Both the position numbers and the translations under genes were made by a program. From Eurosta solidaginis (lineage: Eukaryota; Arthropoda; Insecta; Diptera; Tephritidae), in NCBI RefSeq assembly GCF_040869045.1, contig NC_090319.1, positions 303,168,998 to 303,232,997 of the forward strand: 64,000 bases of DNA, given 5' to 3'. The notes under the pieces were generated by a model. That model was not told where the DNA came from. It saw nothing but the letters and a program-made list of their open reading frames with translations, and made no database searches. Positions 45,222 through 55,555 of the stretch are shown here, one piece after another (the stretch's first letter is position 1; every line of letters starts with the position of its first letter).

Positions 45222-47945
45222 AACAAGTAAGGAAGGCTAAGTTCGGGTGTAACCGAAAATTACATACTCAGTTGAGAGCTATGGTGACAACATAAGGGAA
45301 AATCACCATTTAGCAAAATGAACCTAGGATAACCCTGGAATGTGTTTGTATGACATGTGCATCAAATGAAAGGTGTTAATGATTATTTAAAACATAGTGG
45401 GCCTTAGTTCTATAGGTGGACGCCTTTTCGAGATATCGCAATAAGGGTGGACCAGAGTTAACTCTAGAATGTGTTTGTACGATATGGGTATCATATTAAA
45501 AGTATTAATGAGGGTTTTAAAAGGGAGTAGCCCTCAGTTGTATATGTGAAGACGTTTTCGAGATATCGACCAGAATGTGGACCAGGGTGACCCAGAACAT
45601 CTGCTGTCGGGTACCACTAATTTATTTATATATGTCATACCACGAACAGTATTCCTGCCAAGATTCCAAGGGCTTTTGATTTCGCCCTGCAGAACTTTTT
45701 CATTCTCTTCTACTTAATATGGTAGGTGTCACACCCATTTTACAACGTTTTTTCTAGAGTTATATTTTGCGTCAATAAGCCAATCCAATTACCATGTTTC
45801 ATCTCTTTTTTCATATTTGGTACAGAATTATGGCATTTTTCCATTTTTCGTAATTTTCGATGTCGGAAAAATGGGCGTGGTCATAGTCGGATTTCGGCCA
45901 TATTTTATACCAAGAAAAAGTGACCTCAGATAAGTACGTGAACTAAGTTTAGTTAAGATATATAGCTTTTTGCGCTAGTTATGGTGTTAACGGCCGAGCG
46001 GAAGGACAGACGCTCGACTGTGTATAAAAACTGGTCGTGGCTTCAACCGATTTCGCCCATTTTCACAGAAAACAGTTACCGTCATAGAATCTATGTCCCT
46101 ACCAAATTTCACAAAGATTGGTAGATTTTTGTTCGACTTATGGCATTAAAAGTATTTTAGACTAATTAAATGAAAAAGGGCGGAGTTACGCCCATTTTAA
46201 AATTTTCTTTTGTCTTTGTATTTTGATGCAGCATACCATTACTGGAGTCGAATGTTGACATAATTTACTTTTATACTTTAAAAATGATAATTTTGATTGA
46301 GCTTTAGGCTAGATTATTGAATAAAACTTCTTTTTTAGTAGTATTCAAAATATATTTATTTTTCGATATTTCGACTTCAATCTGTAAAGATATTAAATTA
46401 TTTGTGAAAATTTGACTTAAAAAAAAAATTTTTGTTTTAAGGTGGCCGTGTTCGTCATCCGATTTCGCTATTTGTTATTTAGCACACGTATAGTAATAGG
46501 AGTAACTGCCTACCAAATTTCATCATGATATCTTCAACGACTGCCAAATTACAGCTTGCAAAACTTTTAAATTACCTTCTTTTAAAAGTGGGCGGTGCCA
46601 CGCCCATTGTCCAAAATTTTTCTAATTTTCTATTTTGCGTCATAAGGCCAACGCACCTACCAAGTTTCATCGCTTTATCTGTCTTTGGTAATGAATTATT
46701 GCACTTTTTCGGTTTTTCGAAATTTTCGATATCGAGAAAGTGGGCGTGGTTGTAGTCCGATTTCGTTCATTTTAAATAGCGATCTGAGATGAGCGCCCAG
46801 CAACCTACATACCAAATTTTATCAAGATACCTCAAAATTTACTCAAGTTATCGTGTTTACAGACGGACGGACGGACGGACATGGCTAAATTAATTTCTTT
46901 TTTCACCCAGATCATTTTGATATATAGAAGTCTATCAGACCAATTCTAAATATTCTCCCGGAATTTTGTTCTCGCGGATTTTTTTATTCCCGCGGAAAAA
47001 TTCCTCCAATTCTGTTCTCCTAGGGAGAACAATAATTGGGGAATAGGAATTTCGAATTTTCGAAGTCAGCTGTTTTGTCAATTGAAATTTCGTTGCACAT
47101 TTCTTATTTTGTTTAAAAAATTGAAAAGTTTAATTATTGTTGCAAATTTGTTGGAAATTAAGAAATAAAATATAAACATTGCACAGTATTTATTGCATTT
47201 CATGTGGTATTCACTGAAATGAGTAATGAATTGATGCCACAGCAACATCAACAGCGGAAAATAAGAAGAAGACGGCCGCATAACACAAATCTGCCGGAGT
47301 TGCCTGCTTTCATTCAGCAAAGCAATTTTCTGGCGGCCAAATTGAGTTGAGTTCGTCCTTCATCATATGCCAAAATCTATTTAAGCCTTTTTAAAAAATC
47401 CTTGCGCAATTTCTGGATGGCTGCATCAAATTTGTATACCAAGAGCTCTACCGTTGCTTATGATATACTATTCAACTTAAAATAAAGAATATTGTGGTTG
47501 TAGTTGTTGTTGTATTAGAAGTGAGAATATTGTGGTAGAATATAAATACACCTTTTAGCACAAATTTGTACAAATAAGTGTTCTTTCTTCAAATAACCAA
47601 TTTCCTTTAACTATTTTGATGCATTCCCTTTAATTTAACAAGTGAAAAAACTCCTATGAAATGGCAGAGCAATCTCCCTCTCCCTCACATTCATAATACC
47701 TACTTTTCTCCCATAACCGGTTTCCGCTTTTTCGAACATTGTTCAGAATAGGAGGAAAGGGAGAAGTGAAAAAACTCACAAGGAATTTTTATTTAGAATA
47801 CGAGGAATGGGAGAAGGGAGAAAACTCGCACGGAATTTTCGTTTAGAATTGGGCTGTATATCTATCTCGATTAATTTATGCCGTTACGGATTACCATTAT
47901 GCGAACAAAGTTAATTTACACTGTGAGCTCTGCTCAGCTGAGTAT
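45222..47945 (-). mobile_element. DINE-like element family 2 inside the hAT coding region
   Basis: Plus-strand order: aacaagtaaggaaggctaag, degenerate hairpin, about two modules, two long gggcgtgg regions, gacggacggacggacggac near 46862-46880, then (after an inserted element at 46936-47856) atctatctcgattaattt and ctcagctgagtataaaaa. It interrupts the hAT frame between KLKLI and YLRSTM. Confidence 0.8.
46936..47856. mobile_element. 921-bp inverted-repeat transposon with TAT duplication
   Basis: Left end cagaccaattctaaatattc and right end (reverse complement) cagcccaattctaaacgaaa form a ~15-bp inverted repeat. tat at 46933-46935 and 47857-47859 is duplicated, and removing the element restores gtctatatctatctcg, the uninterrupted family sequence. 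A 43-codon frame from 47219 (MSNELMPQQHQQRKIRRRRP...) is the only possible protein and is unassigned. Unlike its host element it is not a known type to me. Confidence 0.8.
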
Positions 47946-48930
47946 AAAAATCAGTTTTAATTTGCTGAATGAACGTTCGCAACTCGCAATTGATACTGTG
48001 ATAGTCAAGAGTATTTGAAGTGCCACTCGCATGTTTGGAAAGTCATCTTCTCCATACGAGATTATAAAAGTAAGTTATTCTAACGGAGGGTTCAATTTAT
48101 TTTCTACTGCGAAGTAATATTTTGCAGACACATATTTCGATAAAAAGTTCTGTTCCATCGAAATCTGTATTATAAAATTCACCCAAGTTTTTACAATTTC
48201 TTTCTAAGTCGTTATTATCTTTGTTTAACCAATTTCCAACGTCTAAGAGAAATTAAAATCTAAAATTAAGGCCATTTAGTCATGTAAGTCTTTTACGTAT
48301 TTCTGGTTGGAGGGCAATCGAGAACACTTCATAACGCGAGAAATTTTACATTCTGCGGAAAAACATCTCTAGCCAACTCGCCGGGCATCTTGGGGCACCT
48401 TATTGTAAGAAATATTTTTTGTATTTTACTATATCAATATCCCATTTTTTACAAAGATACTTCTCATTTTCTATTGCTTCTTCACAGAGAATGTCTCGGA
48501 TTCCGGATAGTTCAGTCGCTAACGATTTAAGATCATGATTCGCTTCTCTAAAATTCATCCCAGGATCTTTTAATCTGAGCTGCACACGGTCAATCCTTCT
48601 TAAGGGTTCATACCAGAAATGAACTAATGTTATGAGACTATAATTAGTATATTTTGTAGAATTGTAGCTTCGATTCTGGTGTTGCTTGTGGTGTTAGGGT
48701 CCTCTGCTAATTGTTCTTGGTGTTCTACTACATTCACTAGCCCATCGACGATAACGCTAACCGTTTGTTTGGATGTTTCAGATTCACGTTTGACAGTTTT
48801 TGTTAAAGCATTTTTTAATAATTCGCATCGTAACGTTGGACGTGAGAAAAAAAAGACATGCTTTCAATTATTCTACAATCTGTGGCAAGTGTTCCGGATA
48901 TATTAATGCATTTTTAGTATAGAACATTTT
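47946..48930 (-). pseudogene. hAT transposase remnant (ZMYM1-like group)
   Basis: Blocks on the minus strand, in order: FWYEPLRRIDRVQLRLKDPG, NHDLKSLATELSGIRD, VPQDARRVG-RCFSAECK, and FPNMRVALQILLTITVSIAS followed by CERSFSKLKLI. The last is the hAT C-terminal dimerisation signature (P..RIALRILLTLPVTVASGERSFSKLK). Numerous stops between blocks. It ends at the junction with the DINE-like element and resumes at 45221. Confidence 0.8.
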
Positions 48931-49040
48931 TCCAGGAATCAGTAGCAATAGAAATACAAATTATCCAGGAAGTTCATTTTTACGGACCATTTGGCGCCCT
49001 CCTGTCAGTAGAGCCCGGCGCAACAACAACAAACCTGATT

Positions 49041-49362
49041 TGTTGACTTTAATATCTTCATTTATTTCAGTTTAAAGTCTGGTATCTCTTTCCTGTAATA
49101 AATAAAATTTATTTGAATAGAAATCATTTATTAAGACTAATAACTTAAATAGATGTGTCAATTGCAGAAGTTATATGGCCGTATCAATATTTGCTAATAC
49201 AGACATTATAATTACTTTCCGGTCACCCACTGTCTCAATTTCAGTTGATTAAAATTTTTTTTGTTATTGGATCAAATGAAAAAAGCTAAGCAAAAGCTCT
49301 TTCAGAATATTTATGTTATTGTGTTTAAATAGCAAATTCCCGCGGGTTTATAAGGCTTCTAA
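49041..49362. other. No gene seen
   Basis: AT-rich flank between the hAT terminus and the Helitron 5' end. Confidence 0.4.
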
Positions 49363-49662
49363 TCTTTATATATAAAAATCACGTGTCACTATGTTTGTTC
49401 CCGATGGACTCCTAAACTTCTGAACCGATTTTTAATTTGTTTTGCACCACGTGTGTAGTTCGATCTAACTTGAGAGATAGGATAGGTTATATCTCAGTTT
49501 ATAGTAGAAATATTATTTTATTGCAATTTTTTTTATTTGTTTATACGTAATAATAAAATGTTACGTATACGCACCGGCACTCGCATTTTCAGGTGGTGCG
49601 GATATACTTCCGGGTAATTGGTTGGTGTTTAATTAAACAACGTGCTTATCAATAAAAAATAT
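49363..49662 (+). mobile_element. Helitron 5' end
   Basis: tctttatatataaaaatcac preceded by A is the usual insect Helitron start (TC then AT-rich). It is followed by ggactcctaaacttctgaac and cgatttttaatttg, common near such 5' ends. No 3' CTRR end is recognisable before the LTR element interrupts. Confidence 0.6.
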
Positions 49663-50330
49663 TGTAACGAATTTGCTTGCAAATCCTCTTATTTGCAATC
49701 CTCTGCTACGTTCGAATCACTAAACTGTTGAATAAATAACTCCAATATTGAATAATGGAAAATGGCCTTTATTAAAGTACTTCACAATAACACTTATACT
49801 TTGCTACTCGCTGACTTAATAACCAAACTGATTGACAGCTCAAATGAAGCTCTACTATTCAAAATAATACTGCTATAGCTCGCTAGATAGCGCTTAATCC
49901 AAATCTCAAATCAAACTGAATTACTTCTTACTCGCTTGTGCCGCTTTTATAGTTTACGCTGCATACATCTAGGCTCTTCTATTTCCAGAACTTACCAACT
50001 ATATTCGTGTGTGTATAGTTCTCATATAGTTTCTACTTGTTTACAATTGTCTACTTTTTAGCGCTTCTCAGCTGTACATATGTGAGTTTGTAGTTTACAA
50101 TCTCCCGCACACACATAAGCGTATAAGTAAATTCATCTGTGTGTGACATCTCATCTCTCGCTGCCTTGTATGTAAATGTTGCTCGTCGGAATGTGTACAT
50201 ATGTGTAGACGCAATCATTGATTCGATAATGTAGATACATAATGATTGAATTATTGATGTGAATTCACGTCACTGCTTAGCATCGGCCTGGAGATGGCAG
50301 CACTCCTTAGTTTTGCTAATATTCGTAACA
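49663..50330 (-). repeat. 3' LTR
   Basis: Identical in length to the 5' LTR and almost identical in sequence; begins directly after the polypurine tract in sense orientation. Differences seen include gattgaca/ggttgaca and gtagatac/gtggatac. Confidence 0.9.
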
Positions 50331-50341
50331 CTGCCCTCCAC
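50331..50341 (-). promoter_or_regulatory. Polypurine tract
   Basis: The sense strand reads GTGGAGGGCAG immediately before the TGTTACG start of the 3' LTR and immediately after the stop codon of the 757-codon frame. Confidence 0.75.
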
Positions 50342-52615
50342 CTAAGTCTGATCGTCCCGATCAGACAAATCTCCCGATCTAACTGCCGCTAGCATCTCCA
50401 AATGTACCACTCTTCTAATTCGTGGTTTCCCAGTGGTTTGTATGCGGTAGATGGTATCACTGATCTTCTTCACAACTTTGTACGGGCCTTTCCAACTGCA
50501 CCGAAATTTGGCTGGAACACCTTTCCGCCGGTGAGGGTTGTTTAAGTGTACCAAATCTCCCTCCAAGAACCCTTCCGAATTATTGTTCTCATTGTCCCTG
50601 CGTTTGATCTTACTACTCATTATCCTTAGTCGTTCCCTCGCACTCTGTTGTTTGACCAATGGACTACTTCGCAGAGATTGCGCTTGACGGATTGGCTTGA
50701 CAGTATCGTTCCGCCGTTTCCCAAGAGAAGTGCGCGATGGCTTGAAACAACCCTTGCATGCTTCCTGCAAAATTCTTGCAGTCGTTTTAGTGCGTCCATT
50801 TGGGTTTGTCAATGCCGGTGTTTTTCTCGCAGGTACTTTTGATTTCGCTTTGTTTGGCCCATTCGTTTCATCAACCTTTACTTTTGACTTTCGTGGCCTT
50901 TGTCGACTTTTCTCCACAAGTACTCGATTACTGCTGAAACCTTTTTCCAAACTGAAGTTAATTGGCACATCCTGGTTCTTATAATGCATCACCCTTTTCT
51001 GCATATCGATCTTGATGTCATGGTCAACTAAGAAGTCAACTCCCAATATGACTTCATCAACGATCTCCGCCACAACGAATTTGTGTAGAACCATGACCTT
51101 CCCAATTAGGACTTCACATATTACTTCTCCCTGGACTTGGTTATATTCGCCTGTGACCGTACGCAACCTCGCTCCAGGTAATGACTTTACTCTCTTGTAG
51201 ACCAAATCAGATCGAATCAAGGAATGAGATGCGCCCGTATCTACAGTCAGTACACGCTCCTTGCCATCCACATTCCCTCTGACGGTAAGACTGCTTGATT
51301 TCCTTCCAATTTGCGACACAGATATCACAGGACATACAATAGCTGAGGCAAGTTTTCGTTCTTTATCTCTTACTCGCTCTTGCTCATCTCCTCCAGCTTT
51401 GCGTTTACGGCCACCCACATTGTTGGAACTATTAGGACCAAGATCGCAATGACGTGCAATGTGACCGGACTTCCCGCATTTGAAGCATTTGATAACTTTT
51501 TCACTCCGCTTTTGCGATCCTTTCAGCGCCTCCAATATTGCGTCTACCCACTCTGGCCTTTCTACTCCCACACGGCGTGCTTTGAAAACTGGCTTACACA
51601 GAAGCGACGCTGTTTCCTGAATCAGAGCTTGTGACACCGTTTCTGCGAATGTTGGCTTTGGGTTTGCGTATGTAGCCCGCTTCGTTTCCACATCTCGTAT
51701 GCCATATATGAAGCTCTGGATTTTTACCCTTTCAGTGTATTCCACGGGTGCGTCCGCATTCGCTAAATGTGCTAGCCTTTCAATATTCGACGCAAACTCT
51801 TGCAATGTTTCACCAGGCTTCTGGAAGCGGTTCAGAAACTCCATTTGGTATATCTGTCTCCTATGCTCAGTTCCGTATCGTCTCTCTAGAGCGCCCATCA
51901 ATGCTTCATAACAGTTCCGTTCGCCCTCTGGAATGGTTTGTAAAATCTCAGCTGCAGGCCCTTTCAACGCCATGAACAGTGCAGCAACTTTATCTTCCGC
52001 ATTCCAGTTGTTCACTGCTGCGGTCTTCTCAAACTGAAGCTTGAAGACCTGGAAAGGAACAGAACCGTCAAAAGATGGAGTTTTTACCTTTGTATTACTC
52101 GCTGAAGCAGCCGGCCGATTAAGTTGCAATTCCTGTATACGACCTCTCAACGCATCCACCTCTGCCTCGAATTTTTCTTCAAACTGCATTATTTTTTCGT
52201 CCATGCGCGCTTCGAGTTTTGATGATATACGCGCCTCTTGTGCTTCTAGTTGTACTGTTATGCGTGTCTCTTGTTCTTTCAGTTGGGTTGCCATATATGT
52301 CTTTTGTTCTTTCAGCTGTGATGACATATTTGTGGATATTTGTGATGACATTTCGGACATTTGTGCCGATATTGCAGCCAATATCATGTTCAGGTCTGTG
52401 TTCGCCATTGTCTGCGGTGTTTCATTTTTCTCTTCAATTTTTGTTGTCTCCTCGCCATCAAGATGAAAGACATGCTCTTCCACATCAATTCCTTCTGCTT
52501 CCATTGCTTCTCGTAGCCGTGCCTGAAGTTCGAGTTTAACGCCGCTTGTATTCAATCCACGGCTCTCCAACTCCTTCTTCAGTTGCGGGATCTTCAATTC
52601 ACTTAACTTTGCCAT
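50342..52615 (-). CDS. Gag-protease-integrase GPY fusion polyprotein, SAP-like N-terminus
   Basis: 757 codons from an ATG about 50 bp after the primer-binding site to the polypurine tract, without a break. Residues 4-38 resemble a SAP DNA/chromatin-binding motif (LSELKIPQLKKELESRGL, ..KLELQARL). A long coiled coil follows (75-165, with repeated QLKEQ/LEAQEARI segments). The gag core spans ~180-345, a CCHC knuckle lies at C377-C380-H385-C390, and a retropepsin at ~425-550 has VDTGAS (active Asp459) and ILGVDFL (523-529). A basic linker leads into GDLVHLNNP...SWKGPYKVVKK (686-717), the GPY domain from the integrase C-terminus. Reverse transcriptase, RNase H and integrase core are absent. It probably assembles particles and is copied in trans. 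A co-opted host gene is unlikely given the flanking LTRs. Confidence 0.9.
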   Translation of the reverse strand: MAKLSELKIPQLKKELESRGLNTSGVKLELQARLREAMEAEGIDVEEHVFHLDGEETTKIEEKNETPQTMANTDLNMILAAISAQMSEMSSQISTNMSSQLKEQKTYMATQLKEQETRITVQLEAQEARISSKLEARMDEKIMQFEEKFEAEVDALRGRIQELQLNRPAASASNTKVKTPSFDGSVPFQVFKLQFEKTAAVNNWNAEDKVAALFMALKGPAAEILQTIPEGERNCYEALMGALERRYGTEHRRQIYQMEFLNRFQKPGETLQEFASNIERLAHLANADAPVEYTERVKIQSFIYGIRDVETKRATYANPKPTFAETVSQALIQETASLLCKPVFKARRVGVERPEWVDAILEALKGSQKRSEKVIKCFKCGKSGHIARHCDLGPNSSNNVGGRKRKAGGDEQERVRDKERKLASAIVCPVISVSQIGRKSSSLTVRGNVDGKERVLTVDTGASHSLIRSDLVYKRVKSLPGARLRTVTGEYNQVQGEVICEVLIGKVMVLHKFVVAEIVDEVILGVDFLVDHDIKIDMQKRVMHYKNQDVPINFSLEKGFSSNRVLVEKSRQRPRKSKVKVDETNGPNKAKSKVPARKTPALTNPNGRTKTTARILQEACKGCFKPSRTSLGKRRNDTVKPIRQAQSLRSSPLVKQQSARERLRIMSSKIKRRDNENNNSEGFLEGDLVHLNNPHRRKGVPAKFRCSWKGPYKVVKKISDTIYRIQTTGKPRIRRVVHLEMLAAVRSGDLSDRDDQT

Positions 52616-52649
52616 GTCCTTGTTGTCCTCTAGAATTTATTCAACAATT

Positions 52650-52665
52650 CCTCTTCTGACACCAA
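52650..52665 (-). promoter_or_regulatory. Primer-binding site
   Basis: Two bases after the 5' LTR the sense strand reads TGGTGTCAGAAG. This is complementary to a tRNA 3' end in ...CTTCTGACACCA, as I remember for insect tRNA-Leu and for mdg3/blastopia-like elements; the tRNA identity is from memory. Confidence 0.7.
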
Positions 52666-52667
52666 TT

Positions 52668-53335
52668 GTAACGAATTTGCTTGCAAATCCTCTTATTTCC
52701 AATCCTCTGCTTCGTTCGAATCACTAAACTGTTGAATAAATAACTCCAATATTGAATAATGGAAAAATGGCCTTTATTAAAGTACTTCACAATAACACTT
52801 ATACTTTGCTACTCGCTGACTTAATAACCAAACTGGTTGACAGCTCAAATGAAGCTCTACTATTCAAAATAATACTGCTATAGCTCGCTAGATAGCGCTT
52901 AATCCAAATCTCAAATCAAACTGAATTACTTCTTACTCGCTTGTGCCGCTTTTATAGTTTACGCTGCATACATCTAGGCTCTTCTATTTCCAGAACTTAC
53001 CAACTATATTCGTGTGTGTATAGTTCTCATATAGTTTCTACTTGTTTACAATTGTCTACTTTTTAGCGCTTCTCAGCTGTACATATGTGAGTTTGTAGTT
53101 TACAGTCTCCCGCACACACATAAGCGTATAAGTAAATTCATCTGTGTGTGACATCTCATCTCTCGCTGCCTTGTATGTAAATGTTGCTCGTCGGAATGTG
53201 TACATATGTGTAGACGCAATCATTGATTCGATAATGTGGATACATAATGATTGAATTATTGATGTGAATTCACGTCACTGCTTAGCATCGGCCTGGAGAT
53301 GGCAGCACTCCTTAGTTTTGCTAATATTCGTAACA
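52668..53335 (-). repeat. 5' LTR with TATA box and polyadenylation signal
   Basis: In sense orientation a TATAAAAG lies at 52949-52956 (plus-strand cttttata) and AATAAA at 52773-52778, in the expected order for U3-R-U5. The same TATA-like word occurs in the minus-strand solo LTRs at 11088-11698 and 37800-38270. Confidence 0.85.
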
Positions 53336-53571
53336 ATATTATAGCGTATTATATTAAGTATATCACATCACCAGGCCCGCCAAGAAGGGGGGAGGGATTA
53401 GCCCCGGTCCCGGGGTTTCTGACGGGGCCCGCGATATAAAGGTACTATGACATTTTTTTTTAAATCAGGAGAGTCTTTAGTTGTTCCATGTGCAATTTTT
53501 AAGCTGAATTTCAAAAGCAACGAAGTTCTGCATTTCGTTTTAATAATATAGTGAGGTGTGAAAAATAAAAA
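53336..53571. other. No gene seen; G/C-rich patch
   Basis: Contains a short G+C-rich block (gccccggtcccggggtttct, near 53403-53422) that contrasts with the AT-rich flanks and is probably a retroposon or transposon scrap. Confidence 0.4.
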
Positions 53572-54081
53572 TCTATATATATAAAAACAAAGGCTAAAGG
53601 GTGTGTTAGTTGGTCGCCGGTGTGTGAAGAGATGCGTCAGTCGATTTTGTTCAAGCTTTCACACAAGTTGCGTATACCTCACGCGGTAGTTATTACATAG
53701 CTTTGGTTGCGATCGACGTACAGGGTCTAGATATATAGGCCAAAAAATGGACCCGGGTACCCCTAGAATGTGTAGGTAATATGGATATCAAACGAAAGCC
53801 GTTGCTGAGAGCTCTAAAGTAATTTTCATTGTGATATTCGATTTATTCGCGTAAATCTGGCAAAACTGATAAATATGCATGCGAATTCGAAACAAGGACA
53901 TGAATTAATAATACCCGCATACCTACTTACATACGTCCTATGCGATTTGCCTGCGGAGGAGTGAATAAAAGAATTAGGAAAAAGTGAAGAGGGGGAGGGT
54001 AGAGTTAGACAAAAAAAGATTTTTAAAATATATGCATAAAGCCCAAATTTAGCGCAGAACAACGTCTGCCGGGTCTGCTAA
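53572..54081 (+). mobile_element. Non-autonomous Helitron, 510 bp
   Basis: Begins TCTATATATATAAAA after an A and ends ...GGGTCTGCTAA (a CTRR end) before a T, so it sits between A and T with no duplication, as Helitrons do. A small GCAGA/TCTGC hairpin lies ~10 bases before the end. The interior includes one copy of the module (cccctagaatgtgt, atggatatcaaacgaaag) that is amplified in the DINE-like elements. Confidence 0.8.
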
Positions 54082-54239
54082 TTCAACTATAAAATATTTT
54101 AGCTAGAAATTATAAAAGTTTTATTTATTAACTCTACAGACAGGTGAATACATCCGTCAATTATTATAGAAGTTCTTACTGCAAAACAGATGGGCTTCAA
54201 GTAATTTTCACCAGAACAAAAATTAATACAAAGCACAAT

Positions 54240-54445
54240 ATTTAGGCGGAGATTTTGAATGAGCCGTCCGGCCGTTAGTACGATAACTTGAGCAAAAATT
54301 AGATATCTTGAGGAAATTTGGTATACTGGCTTATCAGGATCCATTCAATTTCAGTGAAAATGGGCGAAATCAAACGATAACCACGCCCACCTTTTTGATA
54401 TCGAAAATTTAGAAAAATGGAAAATGTATTACAAAGGAAAGATAA
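54240..54445 (+). mobile_element. DINE-like fragment
   Basis: Contains tgagccgtccggccgttag, cgataacttgagcaaaaatt and ataaccacgcccacctttttg, the central block of family 2, without either end. Confidence 0.6.
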
Positions 54446-54518
54446 AGTTATGAAAGTAAAGGGCAAATTATGTATAATGCAATGACTAAGTTTTTCTCGT
54501 ATGAACCTAAATTCCTAT

Positions 54519-54968
54519 TGTGACGAATATTAGTAACACTAAGAGATACTCACATCACTAATCTGATACTAAGTAAATAAAGCCACAACAACAATAAAGC
54601 AAGCTGCCACACTTGTATGTACGTAAACAAATTAATAATCATGTACACACATACATACAAGCAGCAGAAAAATACTCATAAACGCATGTCATCATCACCT
54701 ACTGCTTCGCTCACATATACGCACGCATATGGTTACACACTACAAATACACGCGCGTATGGCTCGTGACCAGGTAGAGGGTTCTAGAAGAAGAAACGTCT
54801 AGACATTTGGGCAGAGAGAATAATAGCAGCAGAATCTGAGTAGTCCGTAATCAGTTTGATTTAAGCACGCTATCAGCTGCGAAGTGAGGAGTGTTTTATT
54901 CAACAGTTTAGCGATACGAACGTAAGCAGAAGGTTGTAAATAAGCGGAATTTCCCTAAATTCGTTACA
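54519..54968 (+). mobile_element. Solo LTR, 450 bp
   Basis: Sense orientation on plus: tgtgacgaatattagtaac to aaattcgttaca, related to the LTRs at 49663-53335. CTAT at 54515-54518 and 54969-54972 is the 4-bp target duplication. Confidence 0.85.
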
Positions 54969-55261
54969 CTATTAGACAGAGCAATCATAGTCATAGTGGT
55001 GACAGTGAATGTGAGTAACTGCGATGCAAAGTTTCATGGCGTCATACAAAATCTGTCCCTAAACATGTTAGCTGATTTTATGATGAAAATTTGAAATTTG
55101 AAAAAACTTTGAGAAATGGAAGAAATGAACTGACCGGTCCAAGAGGATCTCAAATGGTCAAACAAAACAAAACGAGACTCCAGTGGGTAAGAGGGCTTGA
55201 AAAATATACCTGCGGTAGGTATACCTGTATTGAAAGGCTGCTTAAATACATACTTGATTGA
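54969..55261. other. No gene seen
   Basis: Short spacer; the minus frames here share no known domain. Confidence 0.4.
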
Positions 55262-55470
55262 AGCGGTTGTGTAGCGCAAACCTTCAAGAGGATGCCAGTA
55301 CAATTTATAGCTTCGCCAATGCAATTGTAAATTTCACTCACGCGTGGCAAATCCTGATTCTTTACAGCCTAGGCTCTGGCGGCGCAATGTTCCCCATGGA
55401 ACATGGTGGAAGACCCAGAAGGTTCAATGAGATCGTTCTCAAAATTGTCGGGCTTATACATTAATAGTAT
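55262..55470 (+). mobile_element. CAA-tailed SINE-like repeat, diverged copy
   Basis: ggttgtgtagcgcaaacctt, tttatagcttcgccaatgca and ggtggaagacccagaagg-type blocks follow the order of the minus-strand copy at 32655-33045. Confidence 0.55.
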
Positions 55471-55555
55471 CACTGACTAAGCCTTATTTCTAAGCATGTG
55501 ACGCCAGAAAGTTGGGTCCAGTCAGAATACCCGTCATGAGTGTAAAGTTCTCTCT

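Larger units (their letters stand above)
43317..49040 (-). mobile_element. hAT transposon carrying three nested elements
   Basis: The left terminus cagtgacgtagtgaggtttt..cttgcgcccgggg has the CAGTG-CGTAG start common in insect hAT elements. The right side at about 49000-49036, reverse complemented, repeats tttgttgttgttgcgccggg and gggcgcc but its very end is eroded. Minus-strand coding blocks at 47946-48930 and 45085-45221 are a hAT transposase. Inside sit a Harbinger-type element (43406-44959), a DINE-like element (45222-47945) and, within that, a 921-bp inverted-repeat element (46936-47856). Confidence 0.75.
49663..53335 (-). mobile_element. Internally deleted Ty3/Gypsy-type LTR retrotransposon
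   Basis: The LTRs at 49663-50330 and 52668-53335 are each 668 bp, TG...CA bounded (TGTTACGAAT...ATTCGTTACA in sense) and differ at only a handful of positions. ATAT at 49659-49662 and 53336-53339 is the target duplication. The internal region is only 2.3 kb and contains one frame with gag and protease but no polymerase. It must borrow reverse transcriptase and integrase from a relative. The intact frame and near-identical LTRs indicate recent movement. Confidence 0.9.

Noticed and set aside
50342..52615. Domesticated gag-derived host gene
   Set aside because: It is flanked by near-identical LTRs, a primer-binding site and a polypurine tract, so it is an element gene.
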